In this document: positions 1-10,667 of the stretch, piece after piece
Numbering within the stretch: position 1 is the first letter of the stretch
Layout: each line of letters opens with the position of its first letter
Assembly (NCBI GenBank): GCA_014155875.1
Contig: JACEFZ010021420.1
Location: 489,001-553,000 of the forward strand
Direction of reading: 5' to 3'
DNA: 64,000 bases
DNA from: Cepaea nemoralis
Taxonomy: Eukaryota > Mollusca > Gastropoda > Stylommatophora > Helicidae
Translations under genes and position numbers: made by a program
Notes under the pieces: model-generated
Database searches by the model: none
What the model saw: the letters and a program-made list of their open reading frames with translations, nothing else
What the model was told of the DNA's origin: nothing

Positions 1-3000
1 TATTCACGCTGGCCGAGCAGACTTGTAGTGTTCGTGTCTGAGGTCTTTTTTCACAACTACCCGAGCCACTCCTTTGGCTTTCTTGATGTTGGTGGCTTCT
101 ACGATTGAGTACATCTTTGGTCTGAGACCGATGAACTCAGCTATCGGGCGACCGTTGCATTCGTCTTTGAATTTGCCAACCACCTTTTTATTCGCAGTCG
201 AATGGTTGGGGTGGTCGCGCGGATAATCTGAGAAGTCGTACCAGTCGGGGTGGGCCTTCATGTCTGCGTACACATCCTCAGTCTCCACCTGAAGCAGAAG
301 GGAGTCAGTATCTGTGTAGCAGAGCTCGAGTCTATTACTGTATTGTGGTTTAAGCTTGTTGTACCAGAAGTCGTACATGAGGTACTTGGATAGGTCCAGG
401 ATGGCCTGTCCACAATAGACTGGTTTATTCAGCAGGACCATGGTCTTGATGCTGTGCACCGCAATCAGGCCACCGTTGAAGATTCTACATGATTCGTAGT
501 TGGGGCTGGCGATTAATTTTCGGAGTCGGTCGGTCTCGGTGCCTCTGACAAGGCTGACTCTGATGCGTTTGCGAACATTCTCCATACTCTTCCCGAAGAC
601 GGCATTGTTCATCAGTGTGAAGAAGTCCTTCTCAAATTCCGACTTGGCTTGGGTTCGTAGAGAGGTGTTCATCTCTATTTAGGGCTTCATCCATTGGGAC
701 TGATTGAACTTGATAGCTCGGTGGATCTGGGTGACCTCTATACCGAGGCTGTGATAGAGTTTGAGATTGCGGTAGTGGACGATGTATCGTTCCTTGTCGT
801 GGAGGTGGGGTACCAGCTTTGTTTGCTCCGTGAACTTACCCCCCAGTTTGTTCTGGAGCTCGCACTGATTCAACCAGGCCTCATTGTTTCTGGGGCTAGT
901 GGATAGTCACTGTGGGCTTCGTGTAGATGTGCTGGGTACTTCATGTCAACCTCAACAAGCCATCCCTCTGGGGCGTTGTCGAGTGTATTCAGTACCTCCT
1001 CGAGTGTTGGATTGGTCCATTGGAACCCACTGGTGGGGAGGTATTCCATCATGGCCCACCCATACAAATTATTTGCATCGAGGTACATGATCCATGAATT
1101 GGGAGTCGCGGGGTTATAGTCTGAAGTCTTGGGGTTGTTGACCTTGGCATACCGCTTTGAGACCAGGCAACACCTCCTCGGAGACCCTTCTCAACGAAGA
1201 GGTGCATGTCCAGGTCGGTTAGGAGCTCGAGTTGCACCTTCGTCTTTTTTTAGGAGTGCGTCCCATGCCAGGCCGGGTGCACTGATGTAGTGGGCTGGGT
1301 CGAGCCGATATACCCGCATGCAGGTGTCTCGGAATATCTCGAAGACATCGGCCAGTAAGCTGGTGTCTGTTTTCAGGTATAGGTCGTGGTAGCCTCCAAG
1401 TGGTTTGCAGTCGAACTCCTGCCACACTTTCTGGGCGTGGGCGTAGGCAGAGTCACTGATTCCTTCTCGGGTGAGCTTGCTGTAGAATGCCTCTTTGGGT
1501 GGTAGGCGGTCCTCTGCAAAGCGCTTGAAGCTGTCCATGTATTCGTAGGGGTATACACCCTTGCGGAGAAGGAGATGTGATTGGCTCTTGCTTAGTGTGG
1601 CCCTGAATTTGTTCATTAAGGTAGTCCAGGGGGTGTGCTTCTCTGTGTTGCATGTCTCACATCTTGAGATTATATCATTGCCCCTACGTGTCAGAGCCAT
1701 TGATTTGCCACAGTGCGTCAGCTCGCTGAGGTTCCTCACCAGGGTGTCTAGAGAGCTATTCACGAACTGTCGGCTGTCAATGAATTGCAGCTGTCTGATT
1801 GTGAAGGAGGCGTACTTCTCTAGGGTGTTTGGTATGCAGGTGATTGTTGTGTTGTCTACTTGTTTGGTTTGCCATGTGCCGTCTTTCTTCTTCATGTAGA
1901 TGGTCCCTTTTCCCCAGTCCAGTTTGCCGGCCGCTTGCATGATGATGTGGGAGTCGTATCCTCTTAGATTGTGGAAGACTACAGGTATCCTCAGCTTGTC
2001 TCTGTTGATGCGCCATGCTAGATTACAGGTATTGTGGACTGCACCCCGGTATTTGCCTGTAATATGGTATTGGTCTCTCACCTTGTCCCCCCTCCCCCAA
2101 CGGCTCTTCACAGATATGGCAAGTTGTGGCGGTGGCAAAGTCTTCACGGTCTTTTTGCCCCAGCACCTTCAGTGCCGGCTGCTGTAACTTATTGCGGATG
2201 GTGACCTGCTCTCGTCCCAAGCGCTGGAGGAATTCATCAGCGGCACCCCCCCCCCCCGATATATGACAGGGTTTGTGATGAGACCGTCAGAGCGTACAAT
2301 GGTGTAGCCAAAGCCGCAGGGGGGCTGCTCGGCAAGTTGACGCGTGTTGCTCTGGCCTGTATCCATTGCCGCGCCGTGTACTGGAATGTTCAATATCTCA
2401 ACTTCTGCGTATACGATGTATGGTGCCCTCATCTGTCTCTGGTAGGATTTGAATTTCATGATTCCCTCTGACATGACATTCACTTGATTGGCTGTGTTGA
2501 TGCCTTGGCAGAGTGGATCATGTAGGTCCAGGGATTCCTGAGAGGAGTGTACATGGAGACAGTTGAGGCATGGATACTTTTTGCCTTTGTGTTTGCTGTT
2601 TCCATATATAGAAGCCGTCCCACATCCTTGACCCAGACATAGTGCCTATTCTCATCCTTACACAGGAGCAAGAGGTTTATTTGGTTGCGTTTGAGTGTAG
2701 TGGTTCGGAGTATCGTTGGTCCATTGTCCCATCCAAAGGCCCTGATGGCTATGGTGGGATTCTGGTTTTCAAACTTAGCAATGCTGGTCAGCTGCACTGG
2801 GAACTCGATTCCTTCAAAGTTTAGCTCTCCCAGGTGGGTGCTATACTTGTTGGGTCTATTTGGGTTCTCTTCGTGTGCTATTGGGTAGAGGGCTGAGAGT
2901 ATGGCCCATTCAAAGCAGCGGTTGTCCTCATTCTTCAAATTCACAACACTACGTGGTGGGATGTAGCTGGGGGTCGTGAAGTAGATAGAGCCACGGAATG

Positions 3001-3421
3001 GTTGGTATTTTGCAATGTAGAGGTCGAGCTGCACACACTCATCATAGCTCCAATCCGAGCCTTGTTCAGTGAAGTATTCACTGTCAGCGAATATCTTGGC
3101 TATGGCGAGGTCCAGTCCCTCATCAATATCCCCCTCATGCAGTACTTCATAGTTCCTGCTTCCGTGGGTTGCGATTGCTGTAATTGTTTCACCTTCTGGA
3201 GTGGTGCGATAGTATTTTAGATGTAGATATAGCTGCATTTTAACGCTGCCGTACTCCTCTAGCGCTGTTACTATCAAGGTCTTGGTGGCAGGTCTCATTG
3301 CTTCGAGAAATAGATCTGGGTTGTCGTACTCGGTGCCTTCGGGGACGACAGCTTCGTATTTTCTCAAGCTCACCTCAACCTCCTGGGCGAGTATGAATTT
3401 AGGCGCATTGCGGTAGAATGC

Positions 3422-3502
<81 letters not shown>

Positions 3503-3819
3503 CCTTCTCTCGCAGGCGGCGCTCGCGCTCGGCAAGGAACTCAGCTTCGAGGTCAGCGTGGCGCTTGGCGCGCGCTGGGCGCGGCGTCGGCACTAATCGC
3601 GGCTCGGTCCTCGGCGGTACCATGTATAAATCTCAGATCGGTGGTAATCCCTGCTTTGAGTCGCGCCCCATGTAGATTGGAGCTCTTCTCGAGCAGGGCG
3701 GCCCTAGCCATCTCGCGCGCTCTGGATATTTCCCCCTCAAGAACGGCCTTCCTCCTCCCACTGTATGGCATGCCATACTCGCGTGCTTCCTGCTTCAGCG
3801 TAGGCATGGCTAAATGCAC
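1..3819 (-). pseudogene. SAP-domain plus protein-primed family B DNA polymerase, broken (Polinton/adintovirus type, copy 1)
   Basis: The gene reads from 3819 leftward off the window. The N-terminal piece (3553-3819) has a SAP-like helix-loop-helix (MPTLKQEAREYGMPYSGRRK). A charged stretch encoded by a CT microsatellite follows, then the conserved block with RSVVNLKNEDNRCFEWA (about 2900). Exo I reads YAEVE near 2410 and Exo II reads FHNLRGYDSH near 1965. Motif A (LDANNLYGWAM) is near 1060, NNAVFGK near 600, and motif C (YTDTDSLL) near 310. The frame breaks near 2590, 2250 (C run), 2090 (C run), 1245 and 900, and an in-frame TAA lies near 680. The set of motifs is that of Polinton/adintovirus protein-primed polymerases, which replicate linear DNA. 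The Exo I catalytic Asp is Glu here. This copy cannot encode an intact enzyme. Confidence 0.9.
3425..3498. repeat. (CT)37 microsatellite inside the polymerase coding region
   Basis: A pure CT tract that reads as alternating Arg-Glu on the minus strand. The corresponding place in the second copy (about 28800-28815) has only a short CT-rich stretch, so the tract expanded in this copy. Confidence 0.97.
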
Positions 3820-3886
3820 AGATCCCTCAGTCTCTAACTGGTGGGCGTGTACGTGCAGCGTATAGTTCCATGTCTCTAATTGAATT

Positions 3887-4200
3887 TTAGATTTCTGTAA
3901 TCATGGCCAATCGCCGAAACTCGGTGTTAATTTTAAAAGGCTTTACCTTTTCATGGTACCACGTTCGGCGATTGGCTGCGTTATAACCACACTTCTTACA
4001 TATTGATAGATAGTTTGTGACCCCCCCCCCCCCCCTCCCACAGCTTTGGCATGGTTTGGTGCATATCCCTTTCCGCACCAGAACTGCATGTACCTATCGC
4101 AGAGCTCTGTTGAATATAGCCGTAGCCACTTACACTTGTTCTTCGCGGTGCGCATCGTGGTATGTCTGCAGATGATACACTCTAAATCGATGGCCCGGTC
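3887..4200 (-). pseudogene. Cysteine-rich end-gene of the Polinton-like element (copy 1)
   Basis: Minus-strand frames show DLECIICRHTTMRTAKNKC then WCGKGYAPNHAK. After a frameshift at a G run (4021-4034 on the plus strand, read as C), they show CQSCG and SICKKCGYNAANRRTWYHE, ending in RRLAMITEI. Repeated CxxC pairs suggest a zinc-ribbon protein; the function is unknown. The gene abuts the terminal inverted repeat, and its first codons lie in or beside it. A 12-bp perfect inverted repeat (CCAATCGCCGAA and its complement, 3906-3917 and about 3963-3974) lies in its 3' part. A near-copy is at 29195-29515 and a relative at the opposite end of the element (15960-16185). Confidence 0.6.
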
Positions 4201-4377
4201 GCCTGTAGGAGACCCGTGCGTGAACCCCGGGGCCCTGGGGGGCTCCCCACCACCACCACCCTGTTTGGCCATGGGGCGGGGCCCCAGGGGCTGGGTTCCT
4301 AGGGGGCTTTCTTTTGGCACCACTCCACCACCACCACCACCACCCTTTTGACCCCAAAGCCCCATTGCACACCTACT
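4201..4377. repeat. Right terminal inverted repeat of the Polinton-like element (copy 1)
   Basis: Read on the minus strand it begins AGTAGGTGTGCAATGGGG and continues with TTTGGGGTC and GGTGG repeats. It matches the plus strand from 15800 (AGTAGGTGTATAATGGGG). Polinton termini characteristically start with AGT. The sequence outside both ends shares a TCACTGGTAC and GGATGACTACCC minisatellite motif, as expected for the two sides of one insertion target. Confidence 0.75.
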
Positions 4378-4890
4378 TCACTGGTACTATATTGGATGAC
4401 TACCCAAGCTGTGATGGAATATCAATGGTACTGTGTAGGATGATCATGTGTATGTTTATTCATGGGGATGCCTATTTTGTCATTGCATCTAATCATGAAT
4501 TTTATATATTAGGGCATTGGCATTATTAATCAGATGTTGTTGTATCTTTATAGTTACATTATTCTGATTCCCTGTACACTGACCTGAATTTCTTCTATCT
4601 CTAAATCGTTGTTTTTTCTTGTTAGCCGTAGAGATAGAATGAGATTCTCTTTGTCTTCTTATTTTTCTCTTCTTCTACGGCCCATGAACATTCGGCATTG
4701 TGCTATTATCTCTATCATCTCTGTGCGGTTACACAAAGGTACCTATAAACTGTATATGTACCTTTGATGAGCTGTAGGTTCACCAGTGACCCCTAGTCCT
4801 CTGCTTTTCTTGTGTTTCAATAGGATTTTAATTATGTTTCTAATGTAATGTCTTTTTCATTTTCAGATCCCGTGTACTTCACCCTTAATT
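4378..4890. other. Flank between element end and hAT relic; no gene
   Basis: 4378-4430 is part of a short minisatellite motif also seen at 15700-15799. From about 4425 onward the DNA is nearly identical to 29586-30055. A 3' splice-like polypyrimidine tract plus TTTCAG precedes the transposase ATG at 4891. No other coding signal is visible. Confidence 0.6.
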
Positions 4891-6719
4891 ATGGCTAGTA
4901 GGAAAAGAAAAGTGGACGCCGAGTGAGGAGTAAACTACTTCTTTGTGGAAACAAAGGACCAGAAAACCAGCAGCGTAATATGCGGCGAATGTGTTGCCGT
5001 TTTGAAAGAGTACAATCTTCGGCGTCACTATGAAACAAAACATCCATCAACATATTCAAAGTTTTCTGGAAAATTACGCTCTGGGAAATATGAGACCATT
5101 AAACGTGGTTTTGAAACGCAAAGAAATCTCTTCACGAGAAAATTTGCTGAAATTGAATCTGTCACTCGTACAAGTTACAAAACAGTGCATAAGATGGCAG
5201 AACGAGGAAAACCGTTTACTGATGGCAACGTCATTAAAGAGTGTGTGATCGACGCAGCAAATGACTTGTGGCCTGAGAAAGCCGATTTGTTTAGAACTAT
5301 CAGCATTTCGACAAGTTCAGTTGTGCGGAGAACAGAAGAACTTGGAGAGGACATAGTGCTACAGATACGCGAGAAAGCTAGGAACATGTTGTAGTATTCT
5401 CTGGCGCTGGATGAGTCTATTGATATCTCGAGTACGTCACAACTTCTCGTGTTCATTTGTGGTGTCAATTTAGATTTTCAGATAACGGAAGAGTTGGCGT
5501 CCGTTTGCAGCATGCATGGAACAGCAACTGGGAAAGTCATTTTCGTGGAAGTACAAACAATTTTCCAAGACTATAACCTTCTGTGGAATCAGCTTCGAGG
5601 TGTTACAGTTGATGAGGGGAAAAAAACATGACTGGAGTGAGGAAGGGTCTGTTGGGGCAGATCAGGACTCATTTGGAAGATTTTCAAATTCCGGGCGCTC
5701 TGTTCACACACTGCATCGTACATCAGCAAGTACTCTATGGAAAAGATTTAGATATTTCTTGTGTACTGAAACCAGTAGTTTCTGCTGTGAACTTAATTCG
5801 GGAACATGCACTCATTCACCGTCAGTTCTAGGCTTTTCTTGAAGAAATTGATTTTGAATTCTGTGACTTGCCTTATCACATATCAGTCAGGTGGCTTAGC
5901 TGCGGTAAAGTCCTGCTTCGTTTTTACAATCTCCGAAACGAAATAAATGTTTTCCTCACTGAAAAAGATAAAGCTGATTCACAGCTGTCAGATCCTACCT
6001 GGCTGTCAAAGTTGTCAATTTTGGTCGATATGAATGAACTGAACTTGAAACTTCAGTGAAAGGATTACATCGTCTGTGATCTCTACAGAACCATCAAAGG
6101 ATTTCGAAGAAATCTGTCACTGTTGGAAGCACAACTGGAAGGAGAAAACCTTTCTCATTTTCACTGTTTCAAAGAGTTTGGAGAGATTTTCAGATCTTGA
6201 CAGATTTGAGAGTGACATCCTTCTGTCCAGAATCCGTTTGATTGTAAGCTTAATTGTGTGTCAGTTGAATTACAGTTGCCGGGAAGGTTAACCCGGTCAA
6301 CAAATGCCCGCAGAAGTCGGATGTGTCGGCCTGACGGCGCAAGAAACTGCTGTAAACAGGCACAACGCAGTCACATCCGGAAAAAAAAAATCCGGATGAA
6401 CGCAGAAGAAGAAGAAGAATTACAGTTGGAGCTCATGAGAAGGAAGTACCGCTGCTTACCTGATGTTGAGTTTCCGAAACTTAAGAAATTTGCCACTGGA
6501 ATGACATCATTGTTTGGAACAACATATGTCTGTGAGCTAACATTTTCAAAAAGGAAGTCTGTGAAGTCACCACATCGAATGAGATTGACTGATGAACATT
6601 TGAAAGCAATTCTCTTGATTGGATGCAACAATTCCAAACCAAACATTGATGGTATTTTGAAAGCCACACGTCAGTTTCACAAAACTCACTATCCCCTTTT
6701 GCTGCTTAGTTTGTGAGAT
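4891..6719 (+). pseudogene. hAT-like BED-finger transposase relic (GTF2IRD2/ZBED5/FAM200-like), copy 1
   Basis: The likely start at 4891 reads MASRKRKVDAE and meets TGA at 4924. After it come a BED-type zinc finger (CGECVAVLKEYNLRRHYETKH), an RNase H-like core with LALDESIDIS (about 5405) and LRGVTVDEG. Then come PYHISVRWLSCGKVL (about 5870) and a C-terminal dimerisation block (CELTFSKRKSVKSPHRMRL, about 6530) ending at 6714-6716. Several stops and frameshifts separate these blocks (about 5394, 5630, 5830, 6057, 6200). A 138-bp SINE is inserted at 6279-6416. The order of domains is typical of hAT transposases related to ZBED/GTF2IRD2 genes. The relic is non-functional. Confidence 0.88.
6279..6416 (+). 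mobile_element. 138-bp SINE-like insertion with (GAA)n tail
   Basis: It starts CCGGGAAGGTTAACCC and ends in GAA repeats, flanked by a perfect 12-bp duplication GAATTACAGTTG (6267-6278 and 6417-6428). The paralogous hAT relic at about 31705-31725 has the uninterrupted target. A second copy of identical length lies at 62779-62916. No convincing tRNA promoter boxes were seen. Confidence 0.9.
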
Positions 6720-7384
6720 TCGGATATGTGCACAATATGTCTGCCAAGAGCCGGCACTCACCCATCATGCCCGACCTCTTGGGTTTGTGTCTAGGGTTTA
6801 GAAGACTTTAGAATTATCACAACAGGCTCGCTTGCTCCCTGTATGAATCTTTCATGCACACAACACAAGTTTATAACGCGTCCTCAGAGTACATGCACAC
6901 TTTATTGCCTCACAGTCCTTACCGTGGTCGCCATCATGCCCCACCAGCATCTCGCCTTCCAGTGTTCTGGGAATGACCATCCCACCAACTGTCTCGCAAT
7001 AATGTGCCCATATTACCGCTAATCGGTGTTTATTCCTTGTTGCTGTGGCATCATACAGAATACACAAGTAACACAAGTAACTACCCCCTGTTACTAATAG
7101 TCTATAGCTACTTACAGTACACAAGTGCCCAACGAGTCACGGAGTGTTTTCCTCGCCGCCATTCACAGTGTTCAGAAAAACGAGGTCAGATCTCTCGTCA
7201 CAACTGATCAACATGTACTGGGCCATTGGCCTTCGGTTACTGCTTCTTCCCTCCTAGTTGTCTGAATCACGAACACTTCTTCATTGTTGTCTGTGACTTC
7301 AATAACTACGACCAGCGTAAACGCTTTCAGCGCAGAACTTTCTCAAACTTGACCATTTTCGACTCACGCCTCAGCTCAGACTCA
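6720..7384. other. Stretch without recognisable gene
   Basis: Unique-looking sequence downstream of the transposase relic, interrupted at its right end by the RTE insertion and resuming at 9954. No supported coding or structural feature was found. Confidence 0.5.
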
Positions 7385-7393
7385 TCATCATCA

Positions 7394-9463
7394 TCAAGTG
7401 CCGTGCCGGCTGGCGTAGGCGTTCATGGCTCTCCATAGATCTCGGTCTTTGGTTTTCTGGATCAACTCTGGTGCTGATATTCCTCCATGCCACCGTCTCA
7501 ATCCATCCAGCATCACTTCTCTTGGTCTACCTCTGCCTCTCTTCCCCTCGATCTTTCCAGTTGTTACGATGTTCTCCAATGCCTCTCTTCTCATCACGTG
7601 ACCGAAGAAAGATGTTTGTCTCTGTCTTATTGTTGTATATAATGTTCTAGTTTCATTAGCCTGTTTCAGGCAGTCGTCGTTAGTTACTCTGGCAGTCCAA
7701 GGAATTCGCAACATTCGTCTCAGGAACCACATCTCTGTTGCTTCTAATTTCTTCTTAATTTGTTCATTTACGTTCCAAGATTCACTGCCATACAGCAAAA
7801 CTGGTTCTACATAGCATTTCAGCACTCTCTTTCTTACATTCAGTGATAGTGATTTATTGCATAAGATACTCTTCATTTTCTGAAAAGCGGCTTTTGCCTG
7901 CCCTATTCTACTCCTAATCTCTGTTGTACATCTTCCATCTGATGTTATAAATGCCCCTAGGTATCTAAAATTTTCAACTTGGTTAAGGATTTTCCCTTCT
8001 ATTTCTATATCACATTTTGGTGTCACCATTTTCTTTGATATTACCATTGTTACTGTTTTCTTGATATTCAAGGAGAGTCCTTTCCTTGCACTCTCTGTTA
8101 CTACAACGTCTAATAATTGTTGTAGGTCTGTTGAATTATCCGCCACCAATACTGTGTCATCTGCATAGCGTATATTATTTATATTATAACCTCCAACTAG
8201 TATTCCTGGCATCTCTTTGATCTCTCTCATTATTACTTCGCTATACAGCGAGAAAAGATCTGGTGACAAGACACACCCTTGTCGTACTCCTAGCTTTATC
8301 TGTTCGTAACTACCCTCTTTATTTCCCATTTTAATTGCTGCTACTTGGTTCCAGTAAACATTCTTTATTATTCTTAAATCTTTTCCATCAATGTTGATAT
8401 CTTCCAACATTTTAATCAGTTCATCATGTTTTACTTTATCAAATGCCTTAGTATAATCTATGAAGCACAAATATATGTCTCTCTGTTTCTCTATTGACCT
8501 TTCTATTAGTGTCCGTAATGTATAAATTGCATTGTTTGTGCCCTTTCCTTCCACAAATCCATACTGTTCTTCACTAATTTCCATTTTTATTTTCTTTTTG
8601 ATTCTTCTCATTATGATTCTGAGTAGAAGCTTAGTGATATGGTTTATAAGGTTAATTGTACGAAAATCTTCACAATCAATTGCTCCTGGTCTTTTTGGTA
8701 TAGCTATAAATAAAGATTTCAGCATATCACTGGGTAAATATCCACTGTTGTAAATATCATTCAACATTTTGGTTAATATATCTACTCCAAATTCTCCCAA
8801 TACTTCTAATTCTTCTATTGTGATTTCATCTGGCCCAGCTGTTTTTCCTTTCTTCATACGTTTCATAGCGTCAGCGACTTCTTCTTTCAGAATAGGTGGA
8901 CCTTCTAAGTTACTATCTTCTGTTAATTCTCCCCTTTCTCCTTCATATAATTCTCTTATATACTCATTCCACCTCTTCATTATAGCATCTTCCTCTAATA
9001 TTATCTTTCCTGTTTTTGATTTCAAACACCCTGTATTTATTCTTATTTTTCTTCCTGTAAGCTCACTGATTTGTCTGTGCATATTTTTTGTATCTTTAAT
9101 GGAATTTAATTCAATTTTTTTGCATTGCTCATTTAACCAACTTTCTTTAGCCTTCCCACATTTATCTTTTATTTCTTTATTTATCTTTGCGTATTCTTGT
9201 TTGTCATTTTTACTCTGTTTTCTTTTGTCCATCAGTTTTAAGATATCTTCATTCATCCAATTTTTCTTAGCTATTTTGCCTCTCTCCGGTAATACTTCTT
9301 TGCTAGTTTGATGAATGGAGTCCCTTAACATTTCCCATTGTTCATCTATACTCTGTATTTTAGTTATTGCATTGTACCTATTTTTCACAGTCACTCTGTA
9401 TTGTTCTTGCATTTCTTTATCTATTTTCAGAACCTCTTTATTAAGTCTCATGTTCTTAACCAT
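7394..9463 (-). CDS. Reverse transcriptase of RTE family A (open, 689 codons)
   Basis: A long open reading frame with the non-LTR RT domain: AGPDEITIEELEVLGE, FVEGKGTNNAIYTLRTLIE, CFIDYTKAFDKVKHDEL (motif A), GVRQGCVLSPDLFSLYSE and RYADDTVLVAD (catalytic YADD). The C-terminal part has RRMLRIPWTARVTNDDCLK and GKRGRGRPRE, usual for RTE-like elements. The RT frame is intact although the endonuclease is truncated, so the insertion looks fairly young. It is not autonomous as it stands. Confidence 0.9.
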   Translation of the reverse strand: MVKNMRLNKEVLKIDKEMQEQYRVTVKNRYNAITKIQSIDEQWEMLRDSIHQTSKEVLPERGKIAKKNWMNEDILKLMDKRKQSKNDKQEYAKINKEIKDKCGKAKESWLNEQCKKIELNSIKDTKNMHRQISELTGRKIRINTGCLKSKTGKIILEEDAIMKRWNEYIRELYEGERGELTEDSNLEGPPILKEEVADAMKRMKKGKTAGPDEITIEELEVLGEFGVDILTKMLNDIYNSGYLPSDMLKSLFIAIPKRPGAIDCEDFRTINLINHITKLLLRIIMRRIKKKIKMEISEEQYGFVEGKGTNNAIYTLRTLIERSIEKQRDIYLCFIDYTKAFDKVKHDELIKMLEDINIDGKDLRIIKNVYWNQVAAIKMGNKEGSYEQIKLGVRQGCVLSPDLFSLYSEVIMREIKEMPGILVGGYNINNIRYADDTVLVADNSTDLQQLLDVVVTESARKGLSLNIKKTVTMVISKKMVTPKCDIEIEGKILNQVENFRYLGAFITSDGRCTTEIRSRIGQAKAAFQKMKSILCNKSLSLNVRKRVLKCYVEPVLLYGSESWNVNEQIKKKLEATEMWFLRRMLRIPWTARVTNDDCLKQANETRTLYTTIRQRQTSFFGHVMRREALENIVTTGKIEGKRGRGRPREVMLDGLRRWHGGISAPELIQKTKDRDLWRAMNAYASRHGT

Positions 9464-9845
9464 TTTTTTCCCCTCTCTTTAATCTTACTTTTATTTGTCC
9501 ACATAGTGGTACATGATCACTATTACAGTCAGCACCAGGCATTGTCTTTACATTAATTAAAGCATTTCTAAATCTTTTATTAATTAGTATGTAGTCAATT
9601 TTGTTGCGTGTTTTCTTATCAGGGCTTATCCATGTGTACAGTCGTCTTTTATGGTGTTTAAACCATGTGTTTCCAATTATCATCTCATTGATATTTGCCC
9701 ATTCTATTAGCTTTTCCCCTCTTTCATTTCTTGTACCTAAACCATAATTCCCCACTACATCCTCCATTTTTCCCTTTCCTACTTTTGCATTAAAATCACC
9801 AAGTATTATTTTTATTTCTTGTGATCCAATTTGAGCCATCGCCAT
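9456..9845 (-). pseudogene. Endonuclease (APE-like) C-terminal part of RTE family A
   Basis: It encodes the second half of an exonuclease-endonuclease-phosphatase fold: IILGDFNAKVGKG (catalytic DFN motif), WISPDKKTRNKIDYILI and ADCNSDHVPL (the SDH motif). The N-terminal third, which includes the first metal-binding Asn and Glu, is absent because the element is truncated. It overlaps the reverse-transcriptase frame by 8 bp, so a frameshift separates the two domains. Confidence 0.85.
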
Positions 9846-9953
9846 TTCTATTTCGTCGTAAAAGTGTTGTATTTCTTCATCACTACTGCTTGCTGTTGGT
9901 GCATATACTTGTATAATATTTATGTCTATTGGTTTGCCTTTGATTCAGACTCA

Positions 9954-10329
9954 CTTCAGCGTAACCTCTTCCGGCTTCTTGCCTAGCCGCGTCACGTGAT
10001 CACATTAGCTCCGCCCACTAATGTTTGCGTTGCTCACTTGCATTTCTCAACTGTGTGTCAACACACCTCTCAAATTTCCACGACTGACACACCTGCCGTG
10101 TTTCGCGTCATCCAGCTCATGGCAATGTCTGATGTAACTAACGTCGCCTTCTTTGATAAACAATATAAAAACTTTGTTTAGTAAATAAATATAAATATGT
10201 TGGTTGTCTTTGTTTGTTTGTTTGTTTGTTTGTTTGTTTGTTTGTTTGTGTGCAGTGCACGATCTTTCCATGATTAACTTAGTTGTTCGTCTTTTTTCCC
10301 AGAGCTTTCGTTCTAGCTTAAAATTATTG
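9954..10329. other. Stretch with (TTTG)n microsatellite, no gene
   Basis: Continuation of the 6720-7384 sequence after the RTE insertion. A (TTTG)10 tract lies at about 10210-10249. Nothing else was recognised. Confidence 0.5.
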
Positions 10330-10600
10330 TTAAAGTTAGTTGCATGTCCTTTACAGGACGTTTTCAGTCAACACCAGCATTGTTTACTGTTGTTGATGTC
10401 TTAGCAAATTTATGTTCAGTAGTTTACCATTGCTTTTCGAACGACCGGCACCCATAACATAGCGTAAAAACCAGCGCAAAGTTGTCTGCTGCCAAATCGC
10501 TCGCAGCTGTATTTCGAACGTGGGTATACGGGATTACGAACTGCGTCCGTAAGACCTTCGCCACGAAGACAGGCGCAAGTATTGTACAGATTGAGTATCC
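10330..10600 (-). mobile_element. tRNA-derived SINE (family 1)
   Basis: Read on the minus strand it has a tRNA-like head with GTGGCGAAGG and a GTTCGAAAT B-box-like core, then TTTGGCAGCAGACAAC, AGTAGTTTACC-like and GCTGGTGTTGAC segments. The same family occurs at 10955-11195, 14136-14385, 31775-31950, 40735-40920, 52345-52565 and 61830-62005. It joins directly to a hAT terminus ending at 10667. Confidence 0.7.
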
Positions 10601-10667
10601 GGCCCGCGCTCGTCATTTTGTTAGTTATCCGGCCCGCCGTGAAAAAAGTTTGTTGACCCCTGTTCCT
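10601..10667. repeat. hAT-type terminus (ends GACCCCTG)
   Basis: On the minus strand it begins CAGGGGTCAACAAACTTTT and continues with two GGGCCGG motifs. This is the CAGGGGTC...GGCCCGC style of hAT termini. The same end closes the second hAT relic at 32019, and the opposite-type terminus is at about 14773. Confidence 0.75.

Larger units (their letters stand above)
7385..9944 (-). mobile_element. 5'-truncated RTE-like LINE (family A)
   Basis: A minus-strand non-LTR retrotransposon whose 3' end lies at the (TCA)n tract near 7385. It is flanked by a perfect 9-bp target duplication TCAGACTCA (7376-7384 and 9945-9953). The 5' end is truncated inside the endonuclease domain, as is usual after target-primed reverse transcription. 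A short trinucleotide 3' tail fits the RTE clade. Other family A fragments are at 40201-40730 and 51060-51235. Confidence 0.9.

Noticed and set aside
4130..4372. Gly/Trp-rich and Pro-rich frames near the terminus
   Set aside because: They come from G/C runs and CCA repeats of the terminal inverted repeat.
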